64,000 nt of DNA from Archilochus colubris (lineage: Eukaryota > Chordata > Aves > Apodiformes > Trochilidae). The translations under genes and the position numbers were made by a program. Below, in pieces: positions 1-14,180 of this stretch (positions within the stretch are counted from its first letter, which is position 1; each line of letters opens with the position of its first letter). The notes beneath the pieces are model-generated. The model saw only the letters and a list, made by a program, of their open reading frames with translations. It did not search any database and had not been told where the DNA came from. Where the stretch lies: assembly GCA_023079485.1 (NCBI GenBank), contig CM041089.1, positions 12,291,001-12,355,000 of the forward strand. The letters run 5' to 3'.

Positions 1-3000
1 TTCCTACTGACTCTGTGTCCCTTGTATAAATTCCCTGGCAGTTTTCAGTTCAGTTAGTTAAATAAACCATCATTTCCTGCCTCAAATGTCAACTATTGTG
101 GCCCAAGGTCCCTTAAGGGTCTCGCTGCCTTTAGATCAGCTGCTTCACAATCTGAGCACATTTTCCTCCTCCTTTAAAGCATTTTCTCTGCTTTTTTTTA
201 CATGAGGACTTCCCCTGCACAGGAAATCCAGGCTTTAACAGTAAAGATAATAGGCAAGTTATTTTCTTCAGCATCAGAGGGATTGCAGGAAGTGGTGAAG
301 CTATGGCCCTGAATTGTACATTCAGCAAGATTCAGTTCATGTCACTCAAAGGAGACACACACCCTTTGGTTGGGGTTTCAGATGGCTGAGGGATATTGCA
401 AAGTTATGAACTGGGACCTGTACTCTCTCCATCACCTTATATCATATTTTTCCCAGGCTGCCTCCTTATATGGGTTTCTGTACTTCTGCTTTTTGGTAAA
501 CAATCCCCAAACCTTCTGAAGATACCTTTGGACTTTCCTCTACAGGTGAGGAGGTCAGAGCTCCTTTATCAGGCAAACTGCTGACTCAACCACAAGGTGC
601 AAACAGATTTGAGGTCACATTTACAGTTTTAACTCTTTCCTGAGAATTAGCATGCTAGAGGTGGAGGATACTCTCCTTGCTGGTAAATACTACCCAGTGT
701 ATCAATCTCATATACATTGCAAATGCTACTCAGCATTTGGTTAATAAGTACCACTTCCTCCTGAAGGTGCTGCTGCATTTGAGGACTGGAACAGAGGATA
801 TTGATCCCTGTTGGGTCCAGTGCTAGAGAAATGCAGTATCTGACACAGACTTTTAAGAATTAACTCCTGATTTATGTGTTGAGCAGTGGATGGTTTAGCT
901 GGGTGTAGGTCCCACCAGCCACACACAGCACTTTGCTGGGAGCAAAGGCCAACTCTTTGTTTGCCTGTTCTGAAATCTGATCTAAGCAGACAGCATTAGT
1001 CAGAATGCTGATGCTGACTCTTCCCTAAAACAACAGTAATCCTGCATTCCAGAAGCAAGAGCATCTCTCTTAAAGGGGAGTGCTTGATTCTGGAATAGTT
1101 TTACAAATGTCCAGATAACACGAAGGTCCCAGACAAAGGCTTTCCTGTGGGCTTTCCTTAGGGCCCTGGCTATAGGGCTGAGCATCTCTCTGTCTTCGTG
1201 GTAAGTTAAAGAGGTCTCTTGCCCTCAGAAAAATCACCAGGGATGGGTGGTATAAGAATAACCCCTACCTGCTACTTGCCTCCAGCTTCTTGCTTTGTGA
1301 CTCTTTTTGTGACAAGTGTAGTGCAGATGAATTGCACTCTCTTGTTTATGCAATCACACATTAAAAATTAAATCTCAACCCCCGAGGTCCTCAGTGAGGC
1401 AAAGCCCTTAACCAAGTGTGTGTTTCACAGCCTGGCCATTTTGGATAACAAGTTTGTCAGTGGGAGACCTCTCTGATTTCCCTACAGTTATCTGAATAAT
1501 ACCCAGCTTAGATCCTCTCACTGTCCAGACCCGTCAGGTGCAAACCCCTCAACCTTCCTGATGTCTGCTCAGTATAAACTCAGATCAGTATAAACTCCCA
1601 AAGCCTACACAAAAGAGCAAGTCTCTGAGCCTTCTAATTTATGCTTTTTGAACCTGAAGCTGCCAGAACCTCCTGATGTGCAGAGCAGAGAAACTTAACA
1701 AAGTCTGTGGAGCTCTCTGGTGCTGCCATGGCCCCTCCTGCACTGCTCAGCAGCTCCAGCAGGGAAGGGAGATGTTCTTTCTATGCTGACCTCTAGAAAA
1801 ATTTGGTTTTCCCTACCTCTCCCTACTTGTCTTCAGTTTTATGTCACCTCCTGGCAGCTGTCATATGATGCATCAGCTGCTGTCATACACAACCCACTAA
1901 TGGCAGCATCTTTCTTTCCAGGTTTGAGTGTTTATGCAAAGTTTGTTGCTTCTTGAATCTTCAGAAATCTCCACCAAAACCCACAAAGAAGCCCTTCATC
2001 TCTGCAGGGCAGGTTAAAGAAGTAAATGTGCCCATGTAAATGGTACACAGCTGTATAAATGAGTATTATCAAATCAAAACTTGGCTCCAGTTTTACTGTC
2101 AATTTAAGTTCAAATCTGTATGATTTGGGAACCTCTCCTTGAGAAGTACCTGTAAATACCTAGGGAAAAGATTTATCTTTATTTGGAAGAAAGGGAAAAG
2201 TTTACAACCTGGCTCTGTGGCACAGAATTCTGGTTCTGGAGCTAAAACTGGGCTATGCAATTACTACTGACATCTCTTTGCATTCATCTATTTGCCTGAA
2301 ATTTGGAGAAGAAAATCTCTTTCAACCAAACTGGGCCATGTTCAAGCCTAATACCCAGGGCAAATTCATGACTCTGACATTTAATGAGCACAACTGGTGG
2401 CTCTGAGGGGTCTGGCTTGCTGCCAAATTGATCTGTCTGTGCATCCTATCAGTGACTGTTAAATCTCATTTGGATTTTTTTTTTTTCCTGATTTCTATTA
2501 AATTGATTTTTGGCCTGTTTGGCAATCTTGCTGCAGCAAGAGATAGGAACAATGCTAAGCAACTTGATGGAAAAAGACCAGAGCAATAAGAAAGTGTATT
2601 TGTTTTTCACTGTTTAAACATGATTCACCAGCTGGGAAACTGTTTTTCAGGTTATATTGCAGTTCCATTAAACTAATCCAGAGCACAAATACATCACAGA
2701 ATGTGGTCTTTCAAACAGGCCTCATGCAAATCCCCCTGCATGCAGGAAGTGATACAGCAGGAAAGACAGCTGGGGACAAAGGGCTGCTGAGGAGAAAGGG
2801 CTGAATTTTCCCTACATGTGATCTCCATCCACCTCTCAGCAGCTGCTCTGGGATGCTGTGGGATCACTGGAGCACTGGCAGAACCAGGGCCAGAGCCAGG
2901 ATGAAGAGAGATGAGAAAGGTACCAGGAAAGAGGGGCTGGAGAAAGGACACCAGCATCAGCCTGTCATTTGCAGTATGTTGCATGAATGCCAAATTTGTG

Positions 3001-6000
3001 GCATAAGCACAAAATTGAAGACCTTAGATAAAAAATTAAGGCCTTAAATACAGGTTGCTAAAAAAAAACAACCAAAAACCAAAAAACCAAACAAACAACT
3101 TCTCATGCTATTTGTCCTGCCTTACTGGTAGGCTCCAGACTCTGTCGCCCCATTGGCCTTCCTTCCATCAGCTAAGGAATTTCTGGTGTCTGTCAGAGAG
3201 GAAGGGAAAGCAGGCTACCTGCTGCTCTGCTGTTGTGAGAAGACCGCTGATGGCAGAGATCTCTACTGCATCCCAACCCCACTGGCTATCTTCAAAATGC
3301 TGCCTTTTCCTGCACAAACCCACACCCTTTATGCTTTTCCTACGAAAGTCTCTTCTTCCCCTGACCTGAGAAAGGTAACATGCCAAGCAGAACAGTACAA
3401 ACTGCATCATTGTGTGGGAAAATGACACCCAGACCTTTGCTTGCCATGAAACTGTTCCTCCTTGCAATATCAGAAAGGAACTTCTGAGGCAATGGGTCCC
3501 ATTAATTCACCCTGATCAGTCACCTCCACCCCACAGCTCCCTCTTGCCCTGGGTGACTGCCCTCAGCTCTGTTACCCAGAGGAGAGCAGCACAGAGTGGG
3601 CAAAACTTTTTGTCTGTCCCCACCAGGCATGCTGGAAAGGTCCCAGCCCTGCTCCCAGGGCACTGATCACTGCCCTCTGCTCATGACCTCTCTTGGAACT
3701 CCCTGTGCATAACAGAGCCCCAGTTTCAAGATCTTGGGTGAGGTTACCTCTACTATCATTGAATTAAGAACTTTTCTTCAAAGCTGTTTTATACCTGATG
3801 GTCTGACAAATTTAAGGATAAAAATGGCCACTGCCTAGTAATGGAAAGGGGAGAGTTTTTACTTTGCTTTGTAAGATTTATTTCCAGGCTTGCAACGTTG
3901 CAAGAAAAATATCATCAAAATCACATCATTCTGATTCCTTTTTCTGTCTTGATTTTAGAGTCTGCTATTTTAAGAACTGTTTGCCATGCCATGCAACACT
4001 GAAAAGGCTGAAATCCTAGCTTTCCCAAGGGAAAACAGTTCCCCACTCATCCCTGTGGGACAGGGCAGTGTTCAGCACTCAGGATGCCTCTTGGATGTGC
4101 TGCTTTCAACTTGTCTCCTTCCCCATGGTACTGAGGACCCAGTAATTCACAGCCACAGCAGGTTTGCATGCCTCCCAATACATCTGTCTGCCTAAGAGTA
4201 GGGACTTCAGAGAGCTGAGGTGGAGGGGAATGGGGTGGTTGGACACTGCTGTACACATTCTGTTATTGTGGTTTATTTTTGGCAGCTGTGGTCACTGGGT
4301 CAACCCAAAGTCACTGCTGAACTTAGAGTCACAAAAAGGAAACTGAAAAACAAATTAATTGGATCCACAGACTGGCCAAAAAGGAATCCTGTCTCAATAT
4401 TTATAGGACAAATAAACATAAACAACTGTAAAAATGTCTTTTTGTTCCCTTTGCTTAAACACAGGCCTCTTCTGCTGCTGATCTTTTGGCTGTATAGAAA
4501 ATGTCCCAGCAACCGTGCTGTGAATAATTGTAGCTGGGACTTTGTGGTGATTTTAGGTCAGTGCCACAAAAATGTTATGGCTGTTAGGAATTGCAAGTGC
4601 TGACTGACGGGTTTTCCACCTATTCTTTTGGGCCTGAACCTTTTTTTTTTTCATTCAAATAGTTTTTACTTCAGTGTACCTGTGCTGAAATTAATTGCTT
4701 GAGCATAGTTGCTCCTGATTTGCCTCAGTGGAGGTCAGAATAGCATCAGCCCACTCATGCTCTGTTTTCTTAGGGAGTATGAGAGAGATTCAACCCAAAT
4801 CAACATATTTCTCTGGCTGGTGGAGTGATGTGGTTTCTCATTTCACACAGGTTGCTCTCTTTGTTAGCTTTTCTTTGCTGTCTGTGAATGCAGAGGGACT
4901 TATCCACACATTTGCTATTTGATTTTATGTTTTCTCATGCCAAATATGTCACTGCCTTTGCTTTTCAGTTCCTGCTTCTCAAAATGGCTCCAACAACCAT
5001 TTTTTGCCATCTCAGAGGAAAGGCACAATTGTATTATTGTACTGACTGAATGCATTTTCTCATACATGTAGATGAATGGGGGATTATTTAAATATCTTAA
5101 ACACTCTCCTAATTGGAGTAATGACATGCTAGGAATGGGAGTGTGAGGAGAATTTATATTCAGACTACTGAATTTCAGTGAATGAATAATCAACACTCAA
5201 TCAGTTCCTAGAACATTAAATATTTTTTTAAGCAAACGGTAACTTGTAAAAACACTGTTTGATTTGAAACAAACAAATGGAAACCCAAGAATGGGTATTT
5301 CTGGTGATCTTTAACTCACATAAAAGCTGTGTGCACCTTTTGGCAAAGGAGAAGGGCATGACAGGTTGGCACCTGAGGGCTGTTCCCCCCCCCCAGGCCC
5401 CCAGCCCTATGCCCATCCCAGCCTTTCTGTTTGTCCTCACCTTGTCCTGTCCCTGATGTCAACACCAGAGCTTCAAAGTGAATGCCCTGAGCCAGATGGG
5501 GTGGGGTGGGGGGTGATCTGGGTTAAAAAATAACCCAGCTAAACTCTGGGTGTGCATGTTTGAGAGCAGGGTGAGTTTCCCCCAGTGATTCAGGGGAAGG
5601 CTGTACCAAGGGCTGTGATGGCACAGGGGCATCCCCAGGAGCTGGGAAGGAAAGTGTTGATCCTGCTGCCAAATATTCTGTCTGCTGAAGCCACTGCCTC
5701 AGACCAGAGTGGCTGAAGCCTGTATCTTAGCAAGGCTGTTCCATATTTACATCTTTGCTTTCAGGCTTACTCTTATCCAAAGGTTGGCCCTTCTTTTGGT
5801 CAGTTAATTGCTATAAAGTCAATTATATGCAATTATACAAAAGTCAGCATGTAGTGGTCTAATCTAATCATTTCTATATACAAAATCTCATTTTCCTGTC
5901 ACCATATTCACAATAATTACATAAACACTTCTAATCATCTAACTAAAAAAGCCTTTGAGCAGTTCTGAGTGATTAAGCCTTATTGCCACTATACTCTCTT

Positions 6001-6659
6001 GCATCCTTCAGTCCCACACTTTTCTTTTTATTGTTTCTTTCCTGCAAATTGTTTCTGTAATTAATTTAATTGGGCTTGATCTGAAGCCCACGGAGGTGAC
6101 TTTCATTAGCTTGAATAGGCTGCAGATCAGACCTCCTGTAAATGCTTTAACAGGCACGGGTCAAGGACTTGAAATGACAAACACCTCTTTTACTCTTTCC
6201 CTTGTTGTCCCGGAGAGCTTCAACAAAGTAATGATATTGATGTGGAAATACAAACTCTTGTAGGGACAACACTGGAAAGGAAAAGGCTAAACCACATTTA
6301 TCACAACAGTACTTAGAAATGCCAACCACAGCACAGGTTGCACTGTGCCTCCCTCAGCACCAGCAGTGCAAGACAGGCAGTCTGTGCAGAACTGAGATTT
6401 AAATCCAGATGGAATAAGTGCAGCTTTTGTGTTTGTCCCCCTCCCTTCTCCCACCTATGCTTCTCATCCTGCTAAGGCACAGCAGCACATGTACAGGTGC
6501 AATATTCTTTAAGAATTTGTTTGTCTGATAATGTTACAGGAGGCAGAACATTAATCCAAAAGGAGGGGCTGACCCCTGGAGATTTCTGTCAGCCCCAGTG
6601 CTGTTTGCTTGCACAGCAGCAATTGTGGACTCTGCCACTGATGGCAATGGATAAGCCAG
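1..6659. other. Intergenic, no gene recognised
   Basis: AT-leaning, ordinary intergenic sequence. Open frames are short (the longest is near 127 codons), mutually overlapping and without splice-flanked domain motifs. A C-run lies near 5,387-5,396 and short A or T runs are scattered. I see no exon of the gene usually found upstream of TMEM86A (SPTY2D1), so it probably lies left of the window. Confidence 0.6.
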
Positions 6660-6795
6660 AGGATCATGGGCTGGTTTGGAAGGGACCTTAAAGATCAACC
6701 AGTTCAAACCCCTCTGCATGGGCAGGGACACAGGTTGATCAAAGCTCCATGCAATCTGGCCTTGAACATTTCCAGGGATGAAACACTTCCAGTGG
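6660..6795 (-). mobile_element. CR1 LINE 3'-end fragment, minus orientation
   Basis: The + strand reads GGTTTGGAAGGGACCTTAAA then GATCAACCAGTTCAAACCCC, followed by a degenerate form of the avian CR1 3' UTR (a segment resembling 'ggccttgaacatttccaggg'). This is the reverse complement of a CR1 tail, so the element points left. It is short and diverged, as expected of an old 5'-truncated copy. The left end near 6,660 is the LINE 3' end; the right end is uncertain by tens of bases. Confidence 0.85.
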
Positions 6796-7959
6796 TTCCC
6801 TGATAAGAAGACTCTTTGCAAGAGACCATGCTTACATGTCTCACAGGGCTCAAAGTTTCCCAATCCTTTTGCCATTCCATTTTTCAGTGTTATCAGATAA
6901 ACTGCAATGTCCAGCCTTGGAGGAGAGGACTGAGCTGAAGGGACTTTTCTTGCTCAGGTTGAAGAAAGCCCTTGTTCCCATTAATTACTCAAACAAAACC
7001 ATTCATATTAGTGCACCCTCCCTTCTGCAAAGTATACTGTGCTCTCACCTAAGTGCAAAATAAGCCTTAACTGCCAGAAGAACTGTATTTTTTCACAGCA
7101 GCAGCACGAACACTCGTGAGTTATCATCAGATGAAAAGCAGGCACTTAGCAGTGTACCCTGAAGTCAGCAGTTCTGGATAAACATATGAGCTGACCTCAA
7201 CATGTTTACTTCACAGCAAAACCACATTGTTGTCTTCTGACTGGTTCTACCTCAGGAAAACAAATGAATGTTAACCACCCAGAAGCTGTAAAAACTAAAA
7301 AAAAAAAAAATATTAAAGCCTCTTGTTTGCAATGAAGGTAAGTTTCAAATCTCTTCTTTAAGCTTCTCAGACATTTGTAATTCACCTCTTGATCTAAATC
7401 CAGATTGTCCACTTGCTGACCCTATCTCAGAGGCTTCATGAACTCTGGTGACAAATGAGTTTCCTCTGTGACAAAGAGGAAAAATTTGAAACTGTTTATC
7501 TGATATCACAATACTGACAATAATGCAGAGAAGTACTCTGGACTTCTCCTAAAAGGTATGCAGGTCTTCATTATCTTGTTTGCATTTGGTTTTATCCTGT
7601 GGAAGAAGGATTAGGAGGAAGCCACCTCTGCTTTGTGCTTAGCAGAAATATGTAAGATGATCACTGCATGGACACATTATTGGCTTGACCAGTAAGAGTG
7701 ACTCTGGAGTGCAGTCTAACATCCTTTATGAAAAATTGTCTTAGGCTTCAGTTCCTAAATACTCATGCCTCTCAACTGCCAAACCAGGAAATTTTAAATG
7801 ACTTGCTTCCTACAGATGGTTAGTAATAGGGTTAGTAATTTGAAGGCACTGCCTAGATCTCCCTCTGTAAAATAATCTTTCTTCTTTAGCTAAAAATCTT
7901 CACTAGTCTAAATAAAAATTCTAATTTAACCATCTCAGTCTCACAGAAGGTGAGGTATA
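6796..7959. other. Intergenic, no gene recognised
   Basis: I see no coding motif, RNA gene or clear repeat. A run of 14 A lies near 7,296-7,309. Open frames are short and unsupported. Confidence 0.5.
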
Positions 7960-8416
7960 GGACAAGCATCCAGGTTCCCACCTTCCCTGGACGTGGTTCT
8001 GCTGGTCTTGGAAAAGGGGCAGTCTCTGACATTGGGGCTGAGAATTGCTGCTCCAGAGCAGGGTCTGTACTGTTGCGGGAGGAGCCATAATTGCTCCTGA
8101 TGCTCGATGAGTCGCTGGTCTCTTCCAGGACTCCAGCCACCACACAGCGCTTCCAGGGTAGAAGTGTAGCAGGAAGAGCCTTTCTTGCTCCAGTGGCTCG
8201 ATGAGCTGCTGGCCTCTCCATGCCTCGCACCAGAGTGAGTTTGGGTCTTCTTCTGTGGGTGTGTGTCCCACCTTTATTGGCCCCCTGGTCTTGCTCATGC
8301 CCAATAGGGGCCTGTCCTAATCAGACACAGGTGAACTCACACCCACTCACTGGCAATTCGAGGCACCTGGTTTATCTCATTTCTCTACACTGTACCATTA
8401 TCTGATTGCCATGACA
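7960..8416 (-). mobile_element. LTR-like element (probable solo LTR), minus orientation
   Basis: Read on the minus strand, the block begins TGTCATGGCAATCAG near 8,416, a TG start typical of retroviral LTRs. An AATAAA signal in the context GGCCAATAAAGG follows at 8,273-8,278. After it come two imperfect copies of a 48-49 base unit (8,172-8,219 and 8,078-8,126), each containing a CTCATCGAGC-type core. No gag or pol reading frame flanks it, so it would be a solo LTR. Overlapping minus frames of 114 and 127 codons run through it but look like by-products. The left boundary is a guess and the family is unknown; an ordinary unclassified repeat is the alternative. Confidence 0.45.
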
Positions 8417-11400
8417 CCTTCCCACATGGACTCAGTTCTCACTGGGCTTCTTGCAGGTTCTTTGTAGAGCTGTGGGATCTCTGGCAAGATGCTGACACAA
8501 GTGGGACTGAGTGGTAAAAATGCTTGAGAGGTCCAAGCAGGACAGTGTGGCCAGAAGGCAAGAGAGCAGCATTAAGTCTGTTGGAAAAATCAAGCCCAGC
8601 TTCTTACTTCTATTGTTTTTACTGGGTCAGTCCTGTGTGGGGCTGTACCATTTCTGTTCCTCTGTTTCTTTGTGCTACACATGAATTTATTGTTTCAGGA
8701 TGTGATGAAGGAGTGGGGTTTGGGTGCTGAAATTTCAGAGAGAAAAGGAAATACTGTGCCTTGTCTTTCCAGCTCTTCATAATTACTTGGCTTTCTGGGT
8801 GTTCCCTGGGGGAGTCTTCACTTTCTTCTGCCAATTGTACATGGAAATTAATACTCTGATTCACATCCTGGACCCTGGCACCTGCTAATGGGGTGACTGT
8901 GAGGGTTGCAAGTGGGGTATGCCCTGTGCAGGGCGTTCGGAACTCATCCCAGAAAGGTGGTTGAGTGAGGATTTCCTCCAGTGCCAAAGTTGGACCAAAA
9001 ACCTCTCTCCCTCCTTTCTCCACCACAGGAGCTCATTGCCCCCCTCCTGGATTTCTCCAGCCCTCAGGTTTTTCTTTTAATTCATAAAAGCCTCACAGAG
9101 AGTTACATGGGCACAATGCTGACATCAAGGAAAGGAGCAGGAATGTCGGGGAGAGAATTTTCTGTCCTCACTGAGCCTCTGCAAAGGGCTTTGAGGTTAC
9201 AAGTGGTGCCTCCAGGGCTGAAAATACAGGTTGAAACTGCTTTGCTATTCCCAGTAAGATTCAGATGGGATTCTTTAATACTGTGCTGTGGTACATAAAT
9301 ACTGACCATTAAAATGAGGGCTATGCCACCAGGTCTAGTCTGGGACCAGCATCCACTGCCAAGATTTCTTGTGTGATTTTTAATGTGAGAAGCCTAAAAT
9401 GCAATTTTTCTTCCTCGCAGCTGTCTCACTGAAGCCAAGCATGACCTATCCAGAGTGTTAGGAACACAGCTAGGTCTGAACAGTAGGGTCTAAGACAAAG
9501 ACATTTTCAGTAAGGTCCTTTTTGTAGTCCAGACATGGCAAGAAAACCCCTTTTGGTTACCCTTATCTCTACTGGGTTTGAATGAGAGAGTGGAAGACCC
9601 AGCAGTCCCATGTGCCAGGCACAGACACAGGGGAAAGCTCCCCCATATCAGAAATCTCAAGAGATGCCTCCTAAGTTATTTAACACTCTCGGATGAACCT
9701 GACTGAGCCATATACAATTTTTATTGCACACCCTGCAGCTGTCCTTGGGGGGCCATATGGTGGCAGGAGAGACAGACCACACTTTGACACTGGTTTTGGT
9801 TCCTCTCAAGCTCTTTTGAGGGTCTTTGCTGCTGACTTAACAGCTCTCATGGTTTCTGCCCATATCTGTGGAAAAATCAGCTGCTGATTCAGCTGTGGGT
9901 CTCTCACAAATGGGAACCTGAGTTTGGGTTTTAAAGAGGCAGGTCAGCCTCCAGGATCCTTGCCCTGTTCCCAGGGGAACCCCAGAGCTGGGATCGAAGA
10001 CAAAGCACAAGTTTTGGTTTCAATTCACTTTTTTAAACTAGTGCCTTTTCAAAAAAGAGTTTCCATAGTGACAGAGAACTGTGGCACCATTGTGAAGGTC
10101 CAAAAAGCTCTGGCCTGGTAATAGCCAGAAATTCAGCAGTGTGCCCAGCTCCAGAGCAGCCTGCCCCAGCCCCTGCCCCTGCTCTCAGTGAGCAGGGCTC
10201 TGCTTTAGATGCCCTCCCTGCCCACCAGCCACATTTTTAGCTGTCTATGGGATGTACTACTCCCTGAACACTACAGCTTCAGTTAATGGCAGAAAAAATG
10301 ATGCATTTCCAGAGAGTGAATAAGCTTTGGTTGGGTTTAGATGTATTCAAGCCTACTTTGCTATATAGGGAAAAGCCAGACTTGAAGCCAGTTTTCAACC
10401 ATTGTTTCCTGTTGCAGACTGGTGTGAAAACCATGAAATATGTTCACGAGCACTCAGAGAGTCAGCAGAGGACCCCAGCTGAAATCCCAGGCCCCATTTA
10501 ATTCTTATTTAGGTGAACACACTGCCTTCCACCTTCCCCACTGGCTGTCACGTGGGGTATTTCCACCCACGCATATAATCCAGACCTCCCAAAAGGACCG
10601 AGGAAATCTCATACAATCATTTAATCCTCTGGTCCTTGCTTTAACACCTAAGTGTGCCAGAGTAGCTCAGAACATCTGCCAGGTCTGGCCCAACGCCAGC
10701 TGGTAGAGGTTTGCAAGTGTCAGACAACATCACTTATTCAAAGTGCTCCTTTGCCCCCATCCTTTGTTATCTGCTGGATTGTGTTGCAGCTTGTAGTACT
10801 CCAAGAATTACAACCACAGCACACTCTTACAAGTCCAGTCTCAGCTAAAATTACAGCTACCTGCCACGTCCAGTAACGTGCATTACACATGTGTAAGATG
10901 CAGAGAAAAGTGTTTGTGCTCAGAACTCTTTCAGTAGGCCTGGCATTTATGTCTTTCCTCCAGAATACCCAAGGCTGTGGACACCCATGAGGGTCTCTGT
11001 GGTGCCATCCAGTGTGCTTTTCATGAGACCCAGCCAACCAGATGGGGACAAGGACATCATGACCAGCAGGTACCACTGTGAATGCTGTGATTTTGGAAAG
11101 GAGCAGTGGCACGGAGAGCCAAAGGCATCAGCCTGACCCAAAGCATACACTGGACACCTCCTCCAGCAGCAGCAAACCAAGAACTGTCCTTTCCAGTTTT
11201 ATAATAAACTATCATTAAAAAAAATATTTTACAACAATTATTCCATTCCCACTCCTCTTTTTGTTTTTTTTGCCTGCAAATCCATGCAACACTTTTGGAG
11301 CAAAGATCACATGCAAGAAAACAGAGTGATGTTGGTAACAAACACACTTTTGGTCACAGAAGAATGTTCTGCATGTTGTGTCCTGTTAGACCATTGGAAT

Positions 11401-13480
11401 GGCATACTCAAACAGAAACATCCTTCTGGTGCAATGTTTTAATGTGTTCTATAAGAAGCAAAGCAGAAAGAAAGCCACATTTAGATCAGTTCTTATAGCA
11501 GTATTTCTAAAGTAAGGGTGAACACACTGTGCTGTAAGGGTTTGTCTGTGCTAAGGCCAGCTGACTGCTGCAGCCCCCCAGAAGAGGCTAAGAGACCAGA
11601 GAGATTTGCTTTGTATATTCCCAGCCTCCAGGAACCCAGATATCTGGTAAGACAGAGGGGAAGCTGTGTATATATTTCCAGGACAAGCTGAATTATGTAA
11701 GAACTATGTATGTCTTGAAAATTAATTACTAGGATTAACCAAAACTCAAGAAGTGCACCACTCTGTCTGTCTCGTGGTTGTGAGTGAAGGCACTGTCCTA
11801 GGGAGCTGCTTCCTGCAGGAGATTAAATTTTTCCTTGTTTCCTCGAGACCTTCAAGTGACCCTACTGAATTGTTAAAATTCCATTAGAAACTGGCTACTG
11901 GGAACATGTGCAATAAATAGCTGCTAAGATCAATGGCAGTCTTGCTGATTTCAAATCAATGTATTATTTGCTGATGGTGCTGGCAGTGTTTTCCTCTGGG
12001 AAATGTAACAGTGATTGGCTTTAAATAAACATAGTGGTAAAAAACTTGATCAGAACTCATTAATCACTCAGACTGATTTTAGAGAATCAGTCAGAAAATG
12101 CCTGTTGCCCACAGACAAGTCTTTGAGGTGATCAGTGACTTTGGATACTGCAATTTAGGCTGGGCCACAAGAAAATTTCATAGAACAGAGCAGAACTTTG
12201 GAAAATGCTCTTAGAAAAATAGGTACTTAAGGTACTTAGACCATCCTGAGAAAGCCACAGGTCACTTTTGAAAACCTGAGACAGTGTCAGGTTACTATGG
12301 CTATAATGACTACCATGCACTTTTTCCAGCCCAATTTCTTGCTCCCCTCCCAGCTTTCCTCCCTGGATTTCAGCAGGGCAAAACCTTTGTTCTGAAAAGC
12401 TGTGAAATTTCTTCTCATTCTGTAGTTTACCAAGCTCCCCTCAAAAAGGCAAATCTTACCCTTCTCTGGCTTAATGAAAATGTTACTGCCCTATGAACTA
12501 TTGTAACTGAAATTGTAAGCACAGCACTCAGTCCCCTGGTTGTGGCCACAAGGGTCTTTGCTGTACAGTTTGCTCTGACCTGATTGAGGTTTACTTCCCA
12601 AAGATGTCACTGTAATGTCTCTCTGACCTGACAGTGTAGATTTGCAGATTGTTTTTGGTTTTTTTGAGTAGAAAACCCCCTGAGATTGGTAAATGACGCA
12701 CAGGTTGCAGTGTCCATCTGGTCCCATCAGATGGTGATGGGCCAAATGCTGCCCCCTCTCTATTTATACATCTGTATTGGCATAAATGGGGGGGACTGCT
12801 TTTTATATACATTTTGTCCTCAGAAATACTATACCAACCTTTTGCACAAAGACAATGAAAAAATTGCACTGAATTTTTTTTTTTTTACTTTATAGAATAA
12901 AATGTTCCCTTGATGTGATACTGAACATGACTTTTGCTCCCACTGCAAAGTGCAGACCACTTAATCATCTACTATTTATGTACCCGTTTCTTTTTTTATG
13001 AAGTGAAACTTCTAAGCAAGACCATGTTACCTGTAAAGTTGCTTCCTGAATCCTTAAATATTAATCCTCCAATCGATGGAAGGTAGTCCCAGGGTCACTT
13101 TAATAAACCTGAGCTGCTGCGTCCCACTCTCCAGTATCCCACATTACATGTTCCTCCTCCTGCCTGTGCCAACACAAACATTTTTGCAGCCTCTGGGTGA
13201 CCTTGGCAGGGGGACGGGGATGGGGAGGTGAGGCGGGAGGCTCCGGGGGAGGGGGGGGCATAGGGGCGATCACAAGTCACTGGGAGCAGGGAGAGGGCTG
13301 GAAACATGGCAAGCAGCCCAGCACCTGTGAGCTTGAAGATGCAGGCAATGGAAAGTGCTAAGGGGGCAGCTGTGAACTGAAGGGAGCTCCTGGAATGGGA
13401 AAAATGGCCATTGAGGGTAGTAAGGAGTCAAGGTGGAGCAGAAAGGGTGTAGGTCACAGGGGTCTGTGCAAGGAAGAGGG
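8417..13480. other. Intergenic, no gene recognised
   Basis: This 5 kb of moderate-GC sequence has no recognisable exon, RNA gene or clear mobile element. Open frames reach about 135 codons, with no domain motif and no splice-site support. T or A runs occur near 11,217-11,225 and 12,876-12,887. Confidence 0.5.
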
Positions 13481-14092
13481 ATGTGAGAGGAGCGGCAGGG
13501 AGGGAGCCCCAGGGAGGAGCCGGCGGTGTGCGGGCACGGGCAGGTGGCGAGGCGAACCGGAGGGCGAAGCTGAGGCAGGAGGAACCCGAGGGAAGAGAGA
13601 GGGATAAGGGACGCAACACCTCTCGCCCCGTGCTTGGTACCGCCGGCACCGGCAGCTCTGGGCGGCACCGGGGCGAAGGACTCGGGGCCTGCTCAGCCCC
13701 GCACGGCCCCGAGGCGCTGCCGGTGCGGTTACCGTGGGCTGGCAGCCCCGGGCAGCCACCCGGGACAGTTTTGCTAAACGGGAATACGTTTTCCCCGGCA
13801 CAGGGCGAGCGGCCCCAGAGCCGAGCCCTGCCCAGCGCGGACAGGGAGGGCACGGTCCCGGGGCAGGCCCTGTCGGGCTCCTCCGCCTCTGCCGGGCTCG
13901 GCAATCGGGCTGCACCCGGGGCTGGCAACGAGTGGCCCGGCCCCGCTGCTGCCGGCCCTGGGCAGGGAACGTGGCGTAAGAACCGACCGGTGCCCAATGC
14001 CAGGCAAGCGCCAGGCGGGCACGGGCAGCGGAACGGCGCGGGGGGGCTTCGGGTGATCCGCGCCCCGGGACCGCGCTGCCCGCCCCGGGGGT

Positions 14093-14112
14093 GGTACCGG
14101 TACCGGTACCGG
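14093..14112. repeat. Tandem GGTACC hexamer repeat
   Basis: GGTACC is repeated three times in a row, followed by GG. Each unit is a perfect palindrome. It sits about 55 bases upstream of the CRE in the TMEM86A promoter. It may be a simple GC microsatellite; no protein-binding role is claimed. Confidence 0.8.
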
Positions 14113-14166
14113 AGCCACCCCCTCCATCTCCCCTCAGCGCATTCGCTGCCGGGGCCCCCTCTCCTG

Positions 14167-14174
14167 TGACGTCA
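14167..14174 (+). promoter_or_regulatory. Perfect cAMP response element
   Basis: The octamer TGACGTCA is the full palindromic CRE bound by CREB/ATF factors. It lies 14 bases upstream of a TATA-like box and 89 bases upstream of the TMEM86A start codon, a placement typical of functional CREs. The octamer is seen; its use in this gene is inferred. Confidence 0.7.
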
Positions 14175-14180
14175 GCGCTG

